NCBI GenBank assembly: GCA_023426145.1
Contig: JAFABG010000002.1
Location: 73,106 to 137,105, forward strand
Length of the DNA: 64,000 bases
Direction of reading: 5' to 3'
Source of the DNA: Bacteroidota bacterium
Lineage (GTDB): Bacteria; Bacteroidota; Bacteroidia; Bacteroidales; Bacteroidaceae
Shown piece by piece: positions 8,145 through 15,641 of the stretch. Numbering within the stretch: position 1 is the first letter of the stretch; each line of letters starts with the position of its first letter. The notes under the pieces are model-generated. The model saw only the letters and a program-made list of their open reading frames with translations. It did no database searches and was not told where the DNA came from. A program made the position numbers and the translations under genes.

Positions 8145-9886
8145 AAAAATTAGTGTTTATTTTTCTTGGACTCTTTTTCTTAAGCTTTGGAATGAGGGCG
8201 CAGGAGAAAGTGGTCAAGTTGAAGATTGTTCAAACTAGCGATATACATGGGAATTATTATCCGTATGATTTTAAAACGCGAAAGGATTATGAGGGAAGTT
8301 TAGCCCGTGTTTATTCTTTTGTGGAGAAGAAGCGTGAACAATATAAAGAGAATCTGATTTTAATCGATAATGGAGACATTTTGCAAGGTCAGCCGACGTC
8401 CTATTATTATAATTATATAGATACATTATCTCCTCATCTTTGTGCGGAGATGATGAATTATATGAAATATGATGTTGGCAATATGGGGAATCATGATGTC
8501 GAAACCGGCCATGCTGTATTCGACAGATGGACAAAGGATTGTAACTTTCCCGTATTAGGAGCTAATATTATTGACGTAAAAACGGATAAACCTTATTTCC
8601 CTCCCTACAAAGTGCTGATACGAGATGGGGTGAAGATTGTGGTTTTAGGAATGATTACTCCTGCAATACCTGTTTGGGTGCCTGAGTCAAGATGGAAGGG
8701 ATTGCGTTTTGACGATATGGAGAAAACGGCTAAGAAATGGATGAAGATCATTAGAGAAAAGGAGAATCCTGATTTGGTGATCGGATTATTTCATTCAGGG
8801 CAGGATGCTCTAAAATTATCGGGTAAATATAATGAAAATGCCTCTCTGAATGTAGCGAAAAGGATACCAGGATTCGACATCGTTTTGATTGGACATGATC
8901 ACTTGAATGACTGTAAGAAAGTGGTCAATGTGGCAGGTGATAGTGTGTTAATTATGGATCCGGCTAAAAATGGTGGCCTTGTTTCGGATATAGATGTCAC
9001 ATTGCAATTGGAGAATGGAAAGGTGCGTAGCAAACGGATTGAAGGAGTTTTGACTAAAACACATGGTTACGGTATAAATCAAGATTTTATGACGCATTTT
9101 CACTCTCAATATGAGAAGGTTAATGATTTCGTTTCTAAGGAGATAGGCTTATTCACTAGTGGTTTTACTATTCGTTCTTCTTTCTTTGGCCCTTCTGCTT
9201 TTATTGATTTAATTCATACTTTACAACTCGATATCACTGGCGCAGATATTTCTTTTACGGCTCCTTTTTCTCTCAATGCTAGGATTGAAAAGGGGGACGT
9301 GTACATTGGCGATATGTTTAATTTATACAAGTATGAGAATATATTGTATGTCATGGAATTGTCGGGTAAAGAGATCAAGGACTATCTGGAGATGTCTTAT
9401 TACTTGTGGACTCATCAAATGAAATCTCCGAGCGACAATTTATTGCTCTTTAGAGAAGGAGCTGATAAAGTGAAGGGTGGAGATAGGGATCTGTTTCAGA
9501 ATTTTAGTTTTAACTTTGATTCTGCTTCAGGCATTATTTATACGATAGATGTCACTAAGCCTAAAGGGAAGAAAATTACTATTATTAGCATGGCAGATGG
9601 TAGCCCCTTTTACATGCATAAAATGTATAAAGTAGCATTGAATTCTTATCGAGGTAATGGAGGAGGAGAATTACTGACCAAAGGGGCTGGAATACCCCAG
9701 AATAAGCTTAAAGAACGTATTATTCATTCTACAGCAAAAGACCTTCGTTATTATCTGATAAAGTATATAGAGAAGAAAAGGGTGATTACCCCAAAAGCCC
9801 TTAATCAGTGGAAATTTATCCCTGAAGAATGGGCTATTCCTGCTGCTAAACGTGATTATAATTTCTTATTTGGTGATAGTCTATAA
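8141..9886 (+). CDS. Secreted 5'-nucleotidase / 2',3'-cyclic phosphodiesterase family metallophosphatase
   Basis: A 581-residue exported bifunctional metallophosphatase of the UshA/CpdB type. A signal peptide (FIFLGLFFLSFGMRAQ) precedes the calcineurin-like domain, whose metal-binding motifs are all visible: TSDIHGNYYP, DNGDILQGQP, NMGNHDVETG, GLFHSGQD and IGHDHL. The C-terminal half is the 5'-nucleotidase substrate-binding domain (FTAPFSLNARIEKGDVYIGD, NSYRGNGGGELLTKGAG). These enzymes release phosphate and nucleosides from nucleotides in the periplasm. The gene starts inside the kinase stop codon, so kinase and phosphatase are made together; this suggests the kinase senses a nucleotide, phosphate or breakdown product (inference). 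Exact substrate preference cannot be read from sequence. Confidence 0.88.
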   Translation: MKKLVFIFLGLFFLSFGMRAQEKVVKLKIVQTSDIHGNYYPYDFKTRKDYEGSLARVYSFVEKKREQYKENLILIDNGDILQGQPTSYYYNYIDTLSPHLCAEMMNYMKYDVGNMGNHDVETGHAVFDRWTKDCNFPVLGANIIDVKTDKPYFPPYKVLIRDGVKIVVLGMITPAIPVWVPESRWKGLRFDDMEKTAKKWMKIIREKENPDLVIGLFHSGQDALKLSGKYNENASLNVAKRIPGFDIVLIGHDHLNDCKKVVNVAGDSVLIMDPAKNGGLVSDIDVTLQLENGKVRSKRIEGVLTKTHGYGINQDFMTHFHSQYEKVNDFVSKEIGLFTSGFTIRSSFFGPSAFIDLIHTLQLDITGADISFTAPFSLNARIEKGDVYIGDMFNLYKYENILYVMELSGKEIKDYLEMSYYLWTHQMKSPSDNLLLFREGADKVKGGDRDLFQNFSFNFDSASGIIYTIDVTKPKGKKITIISMADGSPFYMHKMYKVALNSYRGNGGGELLTKGAGIPQNKLKERIIHSTAKDLRYYLIKYIEKKRVITPKALNQWKFIPEEWAIPAAKRDYNFLFGDSL

Positions 9887-9929
9887 GTTGGCAAAAATGT
9901 TCTTTTTGGCTTATAATGTTGCTTCAGGG

Positions 9930-9960
9930 ATTGTATATCTGAATTTAACTGGTATCTTTG
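9930..9960 (+). promoter_or_regulatory. Promoter of the AraC-family gene
   Basis: An ATTG -33-like box (9930-9933) and a perfect TATCTTTG -7 box (9953-9960) separated by 19 bp. The -7 box overlaps the TTG at 9958, so translation must start downstream, at 9982. Confidence 0.65.
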
Positions 9961-9981
9961 TCGCTAAAAGAGATAGAGAGT

Positions 9982-10884
9982 ATGGATATTCAGGGTGTTC
10001 CCAAGATTGGTATCTCATCGGTCGTTCATTCTAGACATATAGATCCTGAGAACATTGATGTGGTTGATAATGATATTGCGCTTTTCGATACGAGAAGCGT
10101 TGTGTCTCTTTACGATGGACCTAGTAAATTGGAAGTAGTGAGTATAGGGCTTTGCCTAGAAGGAAGTACTCGTTTTAATATTAGCCTTCGCGAATTTGAA
10201 CTCGTTCCGGGAAGAATGGTCGTTGCTCTTCCTAATCAAATAATTGAACATAGTGAGTTTAGTCCTGATTTTAAAGGCATTTTCTTTGTTGTTTCTCAAA
10301 ATTTATTGGAGGCATTTCCTAAATTTGGAAATGTATTGTCGCTGTTCTTTTATCTGAAAGACTATCCTTGTTTTGATCTGAACAGCGTTGAGCAAGAAAT
10401 GATCAAAGAATATCATGCTTTTGTGAGAAAACGGCTCAGTGATATAAATCAGATTCATCGTAGAGAAGTGGCCATGGGATTGATGCAGGGCTTTTTCTTT
10501 GAGCTGTGTAATATCTTTAAGACGCATGCGCCTGATGATGGTGCTATGTGTAAAAGCCGAAGTCGTAAGGAAAGTATATTTGAGCGTTTTTACGAGGCTT
10601 TACTTCAGCATTATCAATCGCAACGTAGTGTGAGCTTTTATGCGGACTTGCTATGTTTGACGCCGAAGCATTTATCTGGTGTTATCAAGGAAGTAAGTGG
10701 AAAAACAGCTGGCGAATGGGTTGATGAATTAGTAATTCTAGAAGCTAAAGCGCTATTAAACTCTTCGGGCATGAACATACAAGAAATATCGGACCGGTTG
10801 AATTTTGCTAACCAGTCCTTTTTTGGGAAATACTTTAAGCATTATACAGGCTTATCTCCCAAGGAATATCGAAAAACCAGATAG
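9982..10884 (+). CDS. AraC-family transcriptional regulator
   Basis: A 300-residue regulator. The N-terminal ~190 residues form a cupin-like effector region with no recognisable specific ligand. The C-terminal ~100 residues are the AraC double helix-turn-helix: VSFYADLLCLTPKHLSGVIK for the first and MNIQEISDRLNFANQSFFGK for the second, ending in the signature YFKHYTGLSPKEYR. It has its own promoter and follows the nucleotidase gene in the same direction. Target genes are not evident; either neighbouring unit is possible. Confidence 0.88.
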   Translation: MDIQGVPKIGISSVVHSRHIDPENIDVVDNDIALFDTRSVVSLYDGPSKLEVVSIGLCLEGSTRFNISLREFELVPGRMVVALPNQIIEHSEFSPDFKGIFFVVSQNLLEAFPKFGNVLSLFFYLKDYPCFDLNSVEQEMIKEYHAFVRKRLSDINQIHRREVAMGLMQGFFFELCNIFKTHAPDDGAMCKSRSRKESIFERFYEALLQHYQSQRSVSFYADLLCLTPKHLSGVIKEVSGKTAGEWVDELVILEAKALLNSSGMNIQEISDRLNFANQSFFGKYFKHYTGLSPKEYRKTR

Positions 10885-10891
10885 TTCTTTA

Positions 10892-11476
10892 TTATAGTAC
10901 TCCCGAACGTACTCGGCTGAGGGTTTCGGGGGTCATTAATAAATAAGAAGCGATGTAAGCCAAAGGCGCTCTTTTTATAATTTCCGGGTGCGTTTCCAGC
11001 AGAAGATTGTATCGTTCTCTAGCTGATTCAAAGCGCCAAGAGTCGGCTTTTGTCTGTGATACGATCAAGGAATATTCCAGTATCTTCCGGTAGAACATAT
11101 TAATTTCCCAGTTTTCTTTGGTTAACTGTTGAAGTTTATCGAATGGGAATACGTAGATGATCGAATTTTCTAGCGTTTCGACAATTAAGCGTGTGGGAAC
11201 TTGCTTAAGTAAACTCTCGATACACATGACAATGCAACCTTCGTAAGAGAAGTGTTCGGTAACGTCCTTCTTATTTTTGTAGTAATATTGTCGGAGCATT
11301 CCCTTACCCACAAAAACAATCTCATGAGCGATTTCCCCTTCGTTGAGCGCAACAGCTCCTTTGGGGTATTCTTTGCGTATCAACATGCTTTCAATTTGTC
11401 TTCGTCCTTCTATGCTCATTTCGGGGAAACGAGAATTGACGACGGCATTTACAGTATCTCTCAGTAGGGCTTCCAT
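10892..11476 (-). CDS. Crp/Fnr-family regulator
   Basis: A 194-residue Crp/Fnr-type protein. Residues ~25-125 form the cyclic-nucleotide-binding-like beta roll (EYPKGAVALNEGEIAHEIVFVG, split here by the GMLRQYYY strand that is typical of Bacteroidetes members). A long dimer helix follows, then a short C-terminal helix-turn-helix (IASYLLMTPETLSRVR). There are no cysteines arranged as in Fnr, so an iron-sulfur sensor is unlikely. It is divergent from the lipoprotein gene at 11579 and convergent with the AraC gene, ending 7 bp from it. Confidence 0.85.
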   Translation of the reverse strand: MEALLRDTVNAVVNSRFPEMSIEGRRQIESMLIRKEYPKGAVALNEGEIAHEIVFVGKGMLRQYYYKNKKDVTEHFSYEGCIVMCIESLLKQVPTRLIVETLENSIIYVFPFDKLQQLTKENWEINMFYRKILEYSLIVSQTKADSWRFESARERYNLLLETHPEIIKRAPLAYIASYLLMTPETLSRVRSGVL

Positions 11477-11498
11477 GATTCTAAAGTCTTCTTTTGGG

Positions 11499-11506
11499 CA
11501 AATGTA
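11499..11506 (-). promoter_or_regulatory. Promoter -7 box of the Crp-like gene
   Basis: Minus strand TACATTTG (TANNTTTG), 22 bp before the ATG at 11476. Confidence 0.55.
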
Positions 11507-11548
11507 CTAAAAACAGTTGATATAAATAAAGTTGAACTGAAAAAGATG

Positions 11549-11556
11549 TATCTTTG
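11549..11556 (+). promoter_or_regulatory. Promoter -7 box of the lipoprotein gene
   Basis: TATCTTTG, 22 bp before the ATG at 11579. The open frame's first ATG (11546) overlaps this box and is therefore not the start. The divergent Crp promoter is 42 bp away, so one regulator could control both. Confidence 0.6.
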
Positions 11557-11578
11557 TCCACAAAATATGTATATAGAT

Positions 11579-12313
11579 ATGATGATGAATAAATTAATAG
11601 GTTTTGCATTATTAATGCTTTGTTTGACAGGTTGCGTTAGGGATAATGATGCTATATATTATCCTGTAGGCGATATTGATGTCGAGAGAGGTACACCAAT
11701 CACTGAGATAGGAAGTGGCAACGTATTGGTGGCACGTAGTTATAATGTCGAAGACTTTGTGCTAGATTCAGTAGCTAAGTATCCCAATGATCCTACACTC
11801 GGTAAATTAACGTTTATGGTTAATTTAAAGAATGGGCTTGAGGGACAAGCAGCAACCACTTTTAATGGAGTGGGAGAGCCTCAATTGACTATGAGTCTCG
11901 GTTATAAGGATGGGAATTATCCTATCGAAAGTCAAATTCCAATTTATGCTTCTTCTAGCGAAACGATGAAATATGTAGTAAAGCTTCGCTTGAAAGGTGA
12001 GTTGACCGTTCCTGATAATGAATGGATCATTGATTACGCTTACACAGAATTGTCTGCTTCGTTTCAACCTTATCCACCTGTTGACTATCCTGAAGTCTTT
12101 ATGTGTAAGGGTGGACAGAAGTTTGGTGTTTTTGATGCAACTCGCAGGACTTATTCGTTTGATGTAGTTTATGAGAGAGGGGATTTGTCTTTTAGTCAAT
12201 TGTATTTCAACTTATTTATGAATCTTGCTGGGCAAAAAAATGAGAGTCAAGTTCGATTAAGGATAGATAAGGATTCATATTTTGAGTTGTATGAACAGCA
12301 TAATGATTTATAA
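11579..12313 (+). CDS. Lipoprotein of unknown function
   Basis: About 244 residues. The N-terminus is a lipoprotein signal (LIGFALLMLCLTGC, lipobox LTGC), so the product is probably anchored in the outer membrane. The mature part is rich in beta-strand-forming sequence and acidic residues, with no motif I recognise (for example GKLTFMVNLKNG, AYTELSASFQPYPPVDYP). Three consecutive ATG codons (11579, 11582, 11585) can serve as start; the first is given. It is transcribed alone, with a strong terminator after it, and divergently from a Crp-like regulator that is a candidate for its control. Confidence 0.7.
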   Translation: MMMNKLIGFALLMLCLTGCVRDNDAIYYPVGDIDVERGTPITEIGSGNVLVARSYNVEDFVLDSVAKYPNDPTLGKLTFMVNLKNGLEGQAATTFNGVGEPQLTMSLGYKDGNYPIESQIPIYASSSETMKYVVKLRLKGELTVPDNEWIIDYAYTELSASFQPYPPVDYPEVFMCKGGQKFGVFDATRRTYSFDVVYERGDLSFSQLYFNLFMNLAGQKNESQVRLRIDKDSYFELYEQHNDL

Positions 12314-12388
12314 TGCTTCTAGAGGTAATACCTATCACTCTGAATACCTCTATTCAAGTCTTGTTTAGATTTAAGACGTGATAATAAG

Positions 12389-12436
12389 AAAAGCCGGCAA
12401 TGCTCTTAATAAATGAGTATTGCCGGCTTTTTTTTA
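12389..12436 (+). terminator. Intrinsic terminator of the lipoprotein gene
   Basis: GC-rich inverted repeat (AAAGCCGGCAATGCTC with GAGTATTGCCGGCTTT) followed by a run of eight T on the plus strand. Confidence 0.88.
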
Positions 12437-12450
12437 CCGTGCCATGAAGT

Positions 12451-12485
12451 AATGAAAAAAGCCTCTTACTCGTAAGTAAGAGGCT
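12451..12485 (-). terminator. Intrinsic terminator downstream of tRNA-Glu
   Basis: Perfect 11-bp stem (AGCCTCTTACT with AGTAAGAGGCT) with a 4-base loop, followed on the minus strand by a T run. It ends the tRNA-Ser/tRNA-Glu transcription unit. Confidence 0.85.
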
Positions 12486-12498
12486 GAACTTGTTAGTG

Positions 12499-12570
12499 TA
12501 GTGGGTACGAGAATCGAACTCGTATTACATGCGTGAGAGGCATGTGTCCTAACCGTTAGACGAACCCACC
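12499..12570 (-). tRNA. tRNA-Glu (CTC)
   Basis: Full cloverleaf on the minus strand: acceptor GGTGGGT, D arm, anticodon stem CATGC/GCATG with loop CTCTCAC giving anticodon CTC, T arm ACGAG-TTCGATT-CTCGT. The 3' CCA is not encoded. Anticodon CTC reads only GAG, so a TTC-bearing tRNA-Glu must exist elsewhere in the genome. Confidence 0.92.
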
Positions 12571-12589
12571 GATTGTTTTTTGTAGATTT

Positions 12590-12626
12590 AAAAAAGAGCC
12601 AAGTCTTTAAAACTTAGCTCTTTTTA
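12590..12626 (-). terminator. Hairpin between tRNA-Ser and tRNA-Glu
   Basis: Inverted repeat AAAAGAGCCAAGT / ACTTAGCTCTTTT with A and T runs on both sides. On the minus strand it looks like an intrinsic terminator between the two tRNA genes; it could partly terminate or act as a processing signal. Confidence 0.6.
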
Positions 12627-12639
12627 TGTCGCTTCTTTG

Positions 12640-12726
12640 CGGAAGCTGGGGGATTCGAACCCCCGGTACGGTTACCCGCACGTCAGTTTAGCAAACTGGT
12701 GGTTTCAGCCACTCACCCAAACTTCC
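12640..12726 (-). tRNA. tRNA-Ser (GCT)
   Basis: Class II tRNA of 87 nt on the minus strand with acceptor GGAAGTT paired to AGCTTCC, anticodon loop TTGCTAA (anticodon GCT, reading AGC/AGT) and a long variable arm (ACGTGCGGGTAACCGTACC). T arm GGGGG-TTCGAAT-CCCCC. CCA is not encoded. Confidence 0.93.
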
Positions 12727-12757
12727 TTTTTAGTTGCGTTTTCTCTCAAATGCGGTG

Positions 12758-12789
12758 CAAAGATAATGGGAAGTTTTGGACTTTGCAAA
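12758..12789 (-). promoter_or_regulatory. Promoter of the tRNA-Ser/tRNA-Glu unit
   Basis: Minus strand TTTG -33 box (12786-12789), 20-bp spacer and TATCTTTG -7 box (12758-12765), about 32 bp before the tRNA-Ser 5' end. Confidence 0.75.
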
Positions 12790-12972
12790 TCTTTTTAGAG
12801 TATTTTTTTTGATTGATTTTACCTTCTGTAGATAACTATCTATGTTTCAAATGCTAAACATCTTATTTTTTTTTGAAAAGATTTTTTTGTTATTCTCTTG
12901 GATGGAGAGTTATACCTCTTTAATTATTAAATGAAGCCTATATCAGTTTATGGTATTACATGATGAGTGGGC
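12790..12972. other. Gene-free interval between the tRNA promoter and the small RNA
   Basis: AT-rich, with no open frame, hairpin or repeat I can support. Confidence 0.5.
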
Positions 12973-12973
12973 A

Positions 12974-13043
12974 TAAAAAAAGGCTATCTATCCCAGACAG
13001 CCAATCTTTTTTGTTAACCTTAAATCTAATACTATGAAAAACA
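12974..13043 (-). ncRNA. Predicted ~70-nt small RNA
   Basis: A free-standing transcription unit with no reading frame. A full promoter on the minus strand (13049-13079) predicts a start near 13043. The transcript would run through a conserved-looking leader (GTATTAGATTTAAGGTTAAC) into a terminator: stem 12982-12989 with 12995-13002, loop 12990-12994, then seven U. One stem pair is A/C on the plus strand but U-G on the minus strand, so the hairpin folds fully only as minus-strand RNA, which supports the direction. It sits between tRNA-Ser and a lipoprotein gene that points away. Function is unknown; the end points are estimates. Confidence 0.65.
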
Positions 13044-13048
13044 CAGTA

Positions 13049-13079
13049 CAAATATACGTTATTTATCGAGAATGACAAA
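13049..13079 (-). promoter_or_regulatory. Promoter of the small RNA
   Basis: Minus strand TTTG (13076-13079), exactly 19 bp spacer, TATATTTG (13049-13056). One of the best matches to the Bacteroides consensus in the window. Confidence 0.78.
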
Positions 13080-13197
13080 TCTGTTTGCAAAAATAAATCG
13101 TATTATAACATTAATTAAATGTTTTATCGTAAAGATCTGCTTTTGTTAACTCTTTGATAGCGAAAATTCTTCTCTTACATCATTTTGCTAAAAGGGG

Positions 13198-13260
13198 TTT
13201 TCCTATAACTTGGGGGTAAATTCGCAAAAAGGATAGGAATTTTCAGTTTTATAGGGAAAA
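13198..13260. repeat. Inverted repeat upstream of the lipoprotein promoter
   Basis: TTTTCCTATAA (13198-13208) and TTATAGGGAAAA (13249-13260) are inverted copies with one extra base, 40 bp apart, directly upstream of the -7 box at 13270. It could be a regulator-binding site; no T run follows, so a terminator is less likely. Confidence 0.4.
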
Positions 13261-13269
13261 TCCAGCGTC

Positions 13270-13277
13270 TATCTTTG
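13270..13277 (+). promoter_or_regulatory. Promoter -7 box of the 13330 lipoprotein
   Basis: TATCTTTG, 52 bp before the start codon, leaving a 5' leader of about 45 bases. Confidence 0.6.
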
Positions 13278-13329
13278 TGTCATTGAAACAAGAATGAATA
13301 GGCAAATAACCCATTAAAAATGAAATGAT

Positions 13330-13773
13330 ATGAAAACGAACACATTGAAATATTTAGGAATTGCTTTAGTCACAGTACTAGCGTTGAGTTTAACCTCTTG
13401 TGAGGTAGAGATTGATAGTTTCTTTGATGATGATAATATTGGTGGCGGTTATTACAATCGTTCTTCTGATTTATGTAGCCGTACATGGGTGAGTTTTTAT
13501 ACAGATGCGGATGGAAATCGTTGCCGACAAGAACTTGATTTTTATTTAGATCGTAAAGGAGTGGACTATGTACGTGTGGAATATCCCAATGGAAGTGTGG
13601 AAACCTTCGAATATAGTTTTCATTGGAATTGGGAAAATTATGCTCAGACTTCTATTCGTATGGATTATGGCCGGAATGATATTTCCTATTTGGACGATGT
13701 ATACATTGGTGGAAATAGATTGAGTGGCTACCTTGACGGAAGAAATAATTATGTCGAATATGCAGGGCGTTAA
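13330..13773 (+). CDS. Small lipoprotein of unknown function (paralogue of 29880-30302)
   Basis: 147 residues with a lipoprotein signal ending at LTSC. The mature part begins with an acidic linker (EVEIDSFFDDDN) and then a compact beta-rich domain with RTWVSFY, ELDFYLD, IRMDYGRN and LDDVYIGGNRLSGYL. The lipoprotein at 29880-30302 has the same size, acidic linker, RTWV segment, IDYG and LRDVYVRNGRLNGSL, so the two are homologues. The pattern of short strands recalls lipocalin-like lipoproteins, but I do not recognise a defined family. It is monocistronic, with an own promoter and an inverted repeat upstream. Confidence 0.75.
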   Translation: MKTNTLKYLGIALVTVLALSLTSCEVEIDSFFDDDNIGGGYYNRSSDLCSRTWVSFYTDADGNRCRQELDFYLDRKGVDYVRVEYPNGSVETFEYSFHWNWENYAQTSIRMDYGRNDISYLDDVYIGGNRLSGYLDGRNNYVEYAGR

Positions 13774-13857
13774 AAAAAAATGTCAGGATAACATAAATAA
13801 TTTCAGGATATTAAGACTGGTTAGGTGAGGCGGGGCGCGAAATGAAAGCTTAAAAGT

Positions 13858-13888
13858 TTTGAATAGGACTAAATAGTTTTTATCTTTG
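13858..13888 (+). promoter_or_regulatory. Promoter of the YidE/AspT-type transporter
   Basis: TTTG (13858-13861), 19-bp spacer, TATCTTTG (13881-13888), 23 bp before the ATG. Confidence 0.78.
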
Positions 13889-13911
13889 CGCCCTATTAGT
13901 ATGCTTAATTC

Positions 13912-15576
13912 ATGGACTGGTTATACGATCTATTTCTAGAACATTCTGCTTTACAAGCTGTTGTCGTTCTTTCGCTTATTTCAGCAATAGGGCTGGGCTT
14001 GGGGAGAATTCATTTCTGGGGAGTATCCCTCGGAGTTACTTTCGTTTTTTTTGCGGGTATCCTAGCGGGGCACTTCGGACTTTCCGTTGATCCGCAGATG
14101 TTGAATTATGCAGAAAGTTTCGGTTTAGTTATTTTCGTGTATTCGCTGGGGCTTCAGGTAGGTCCCGGTTTTTTTAGTTCTTTTCGTAAAGGAGGGGTTA
14201 CCCTTAATCTGTTAGCCTTGGCGGTGGTCTTTCTGGGTACGTTGCTGGCTGTTGTTGCTAGTTTTACTACTAGAGTTTCTCTTCCCGATATGGTGGGTAT
14301 CCTTTGTGGTGCAACCACCAATACTCCGGCATTAGGAGCTGCCCAACAAACTTTGCAGCAGATGGGCGTACCTTCAAGCACTCCAGCTTTGGGTTGTGCG
14401 GTGGCTTATCCGATGGGAGTTGTAGGTGTTATCCTTGCTGTATTGTTGATTCGTAAGGTGCTTGTTCGCAAAGAAGACTTGGAAGTAAAGGAAAAAGATG
14501 TAGCCAATAAAACTTTTATAGCCGCTTTTCAAGTACATAATCCTGCCATTTTTAATAAAAGTATCAAGGATATAGCCCATCTGAGCTATCCTAAATTTGT
14601 GATTTCACGTTTGTGGCGCGACGGGCATGTCAGTATACCTACTTCTGATAAAGTGTTGAAAGAAGGCGACCGGTTGCTTGTTGTTACTGCCGAGAAGGAT
14701 GCATTGGCTTTGACTGTGCTTTTTGGTGAGCAGGAAAACACGGACTGGAACAAAGAAGACATTGATTGGAATGCAATAGATAGTGAACTGATCTCACAAC
14801 GCATAGTTGTTACCCGTCCTGAATTGAATGGAAAGAAGCTTGGATCGTTACGATTAAGAAATCACTATGGGATTAATATTAGTCGTGTCTATCGGTCGGG
14901 GGTGCAACTGCTTGCTACTCCTGAACTCGTCTTGCAACTTGGCGACCGTTTAACGGTCGTTGGTGAATCGGCTGCCATTCAGAATGTAGAGAAAGTACTG
15001 GGTAATGCGGTGAGAAGCTTGAAAGAGCCTAATTTGGTTGTAGTATTCATCGGCATTGTCTTAGGATTGGCTTTGGGAGCAATACCTTTTTCTGTTCCAG
15101 GGGTGAGCACTCCGGTGAAATTGGGGTTAGCTGGCGGTCCCATCCTTGTTGGTATTTTGCTGGGCACTTTTGGTCCTCGGATACACATGATTACCTATAC
15201 CACTAGAAGTGCTAATCTGATGTTGCGTGCCCTAGGACTTTCCATGTATCTAGCTTGTCTGGGGCTGGATGCAGGCGCTCATTTCTTTGATACGGTCTTT
15301 CGTCCCGAAGGGCTGTTATGGATTGCTCTAGGTGCCGGATTGACTATCATTCCAACTGTTATTGTTGGTTTTGTAGCCTTTAAGATTATGAAAATAGATT
15401 TTGGAAGTGTATCTGGAATGTTGTGTGGAAGCATGGCAAATCCAATGGCATTGAACTATGCCAACGACACTATACCGGGGGATAATCCTTCTGTAGCCTA
15501 TGCTACGGTATATCCGCTGTGTATGTTTATTCGTGTGATCATTGCACAAGTATTGCTGATGTTTTTACTTGGCTGA
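13912..15576 (+). CDS. YidE/AspT-family putative transporter with TrkA-C domains
   Basis: A 554-residue inner-membrane protein of the aspartate:alanine exchanger / YidE family. Two membrane halves with family motifs (YSLGLQVGPGFF, GATTNTPALGAAQQ; then GGPILVGILLGTFGPR, GSMANPMALNYAND) flank a cytoplasmic region with two TrkA-C (RCK_C) domains at about residues 200-365 (ISRLWRDGHVSIPTSDKVLK, LGDRLTVVGE). The duplicated halves are typical. Substrates in the family include amino and organic acids; this one cannot be assigned. Its promoter is strong, and fbp follows 65 bp later in the same direction, possibly co-transcribed. Confidence 0.88.
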   Translation: MDWLYDLFLEHSALQAVVVLSLISAIGLGLGRIHFWGVSLGVTFVFFAGILAGHFGLSVDPQMLNYAESFGLVIFVYSLGLQVGPGFFSSFRKGGVTLNLLALAVVFLGTLLAVVASFTTRVSLPDMVGILCGATTNTPALGAAQQTLQQMGVPSSTPALGCAVAYPMGVVGVILAVLLIRKVLVRKEDLEVKEKDVANKTFIAAFQVHNPAIFNKSIKDIAHLSYPKFVISRLWRDGHVSIPTSDKVLKEGDRLLVVTAEKDALALTVLFGEQENTDWNKEDIDWNAIDSELISQRIVVTRPELNGKKLGSLRLRNHYGINISRVYRSGVQLLATPELVLQLGDRLTVVGESAAIQNVEKVLGNAVRSLKEPNLVVVFIGIVLGLALGAIPFSVPGVSTPVKLGLAGGPILVGILLGTFGPRIHMITYTTRSANLMLRALGLSMYLACLGLDAGAHFFDTVFRPEGLLWIALGAGLTIIPTVIVGFVAFKIMKIDFGSVSGMLCGSMANPMALNYANDTIPGDNPSVAYATVYPLCMFIRVIIAQVLLMFLLG

Positions 15577-15641
15577 CCATACACCTAAATGAGGAAGAAT
15601 ACAGTAAGAAAAAAAACGTAATTTGTTAAAACATACATCCT

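Noticed and set aside
12499..12726. tRNA genes as an integration site of a mobile element
   Set aside because: No integrase, no duplicated tRNA 3' end and no foreign gene block is seen on either side.
13034..13075. A 13-codon plus-strand frame MKNTVQIYVIYRE as a leader peptide
   Set aside because: It is antisense to the predicted small RNA and spans that RNA's promoter; nothing downstream would be regulated by it.
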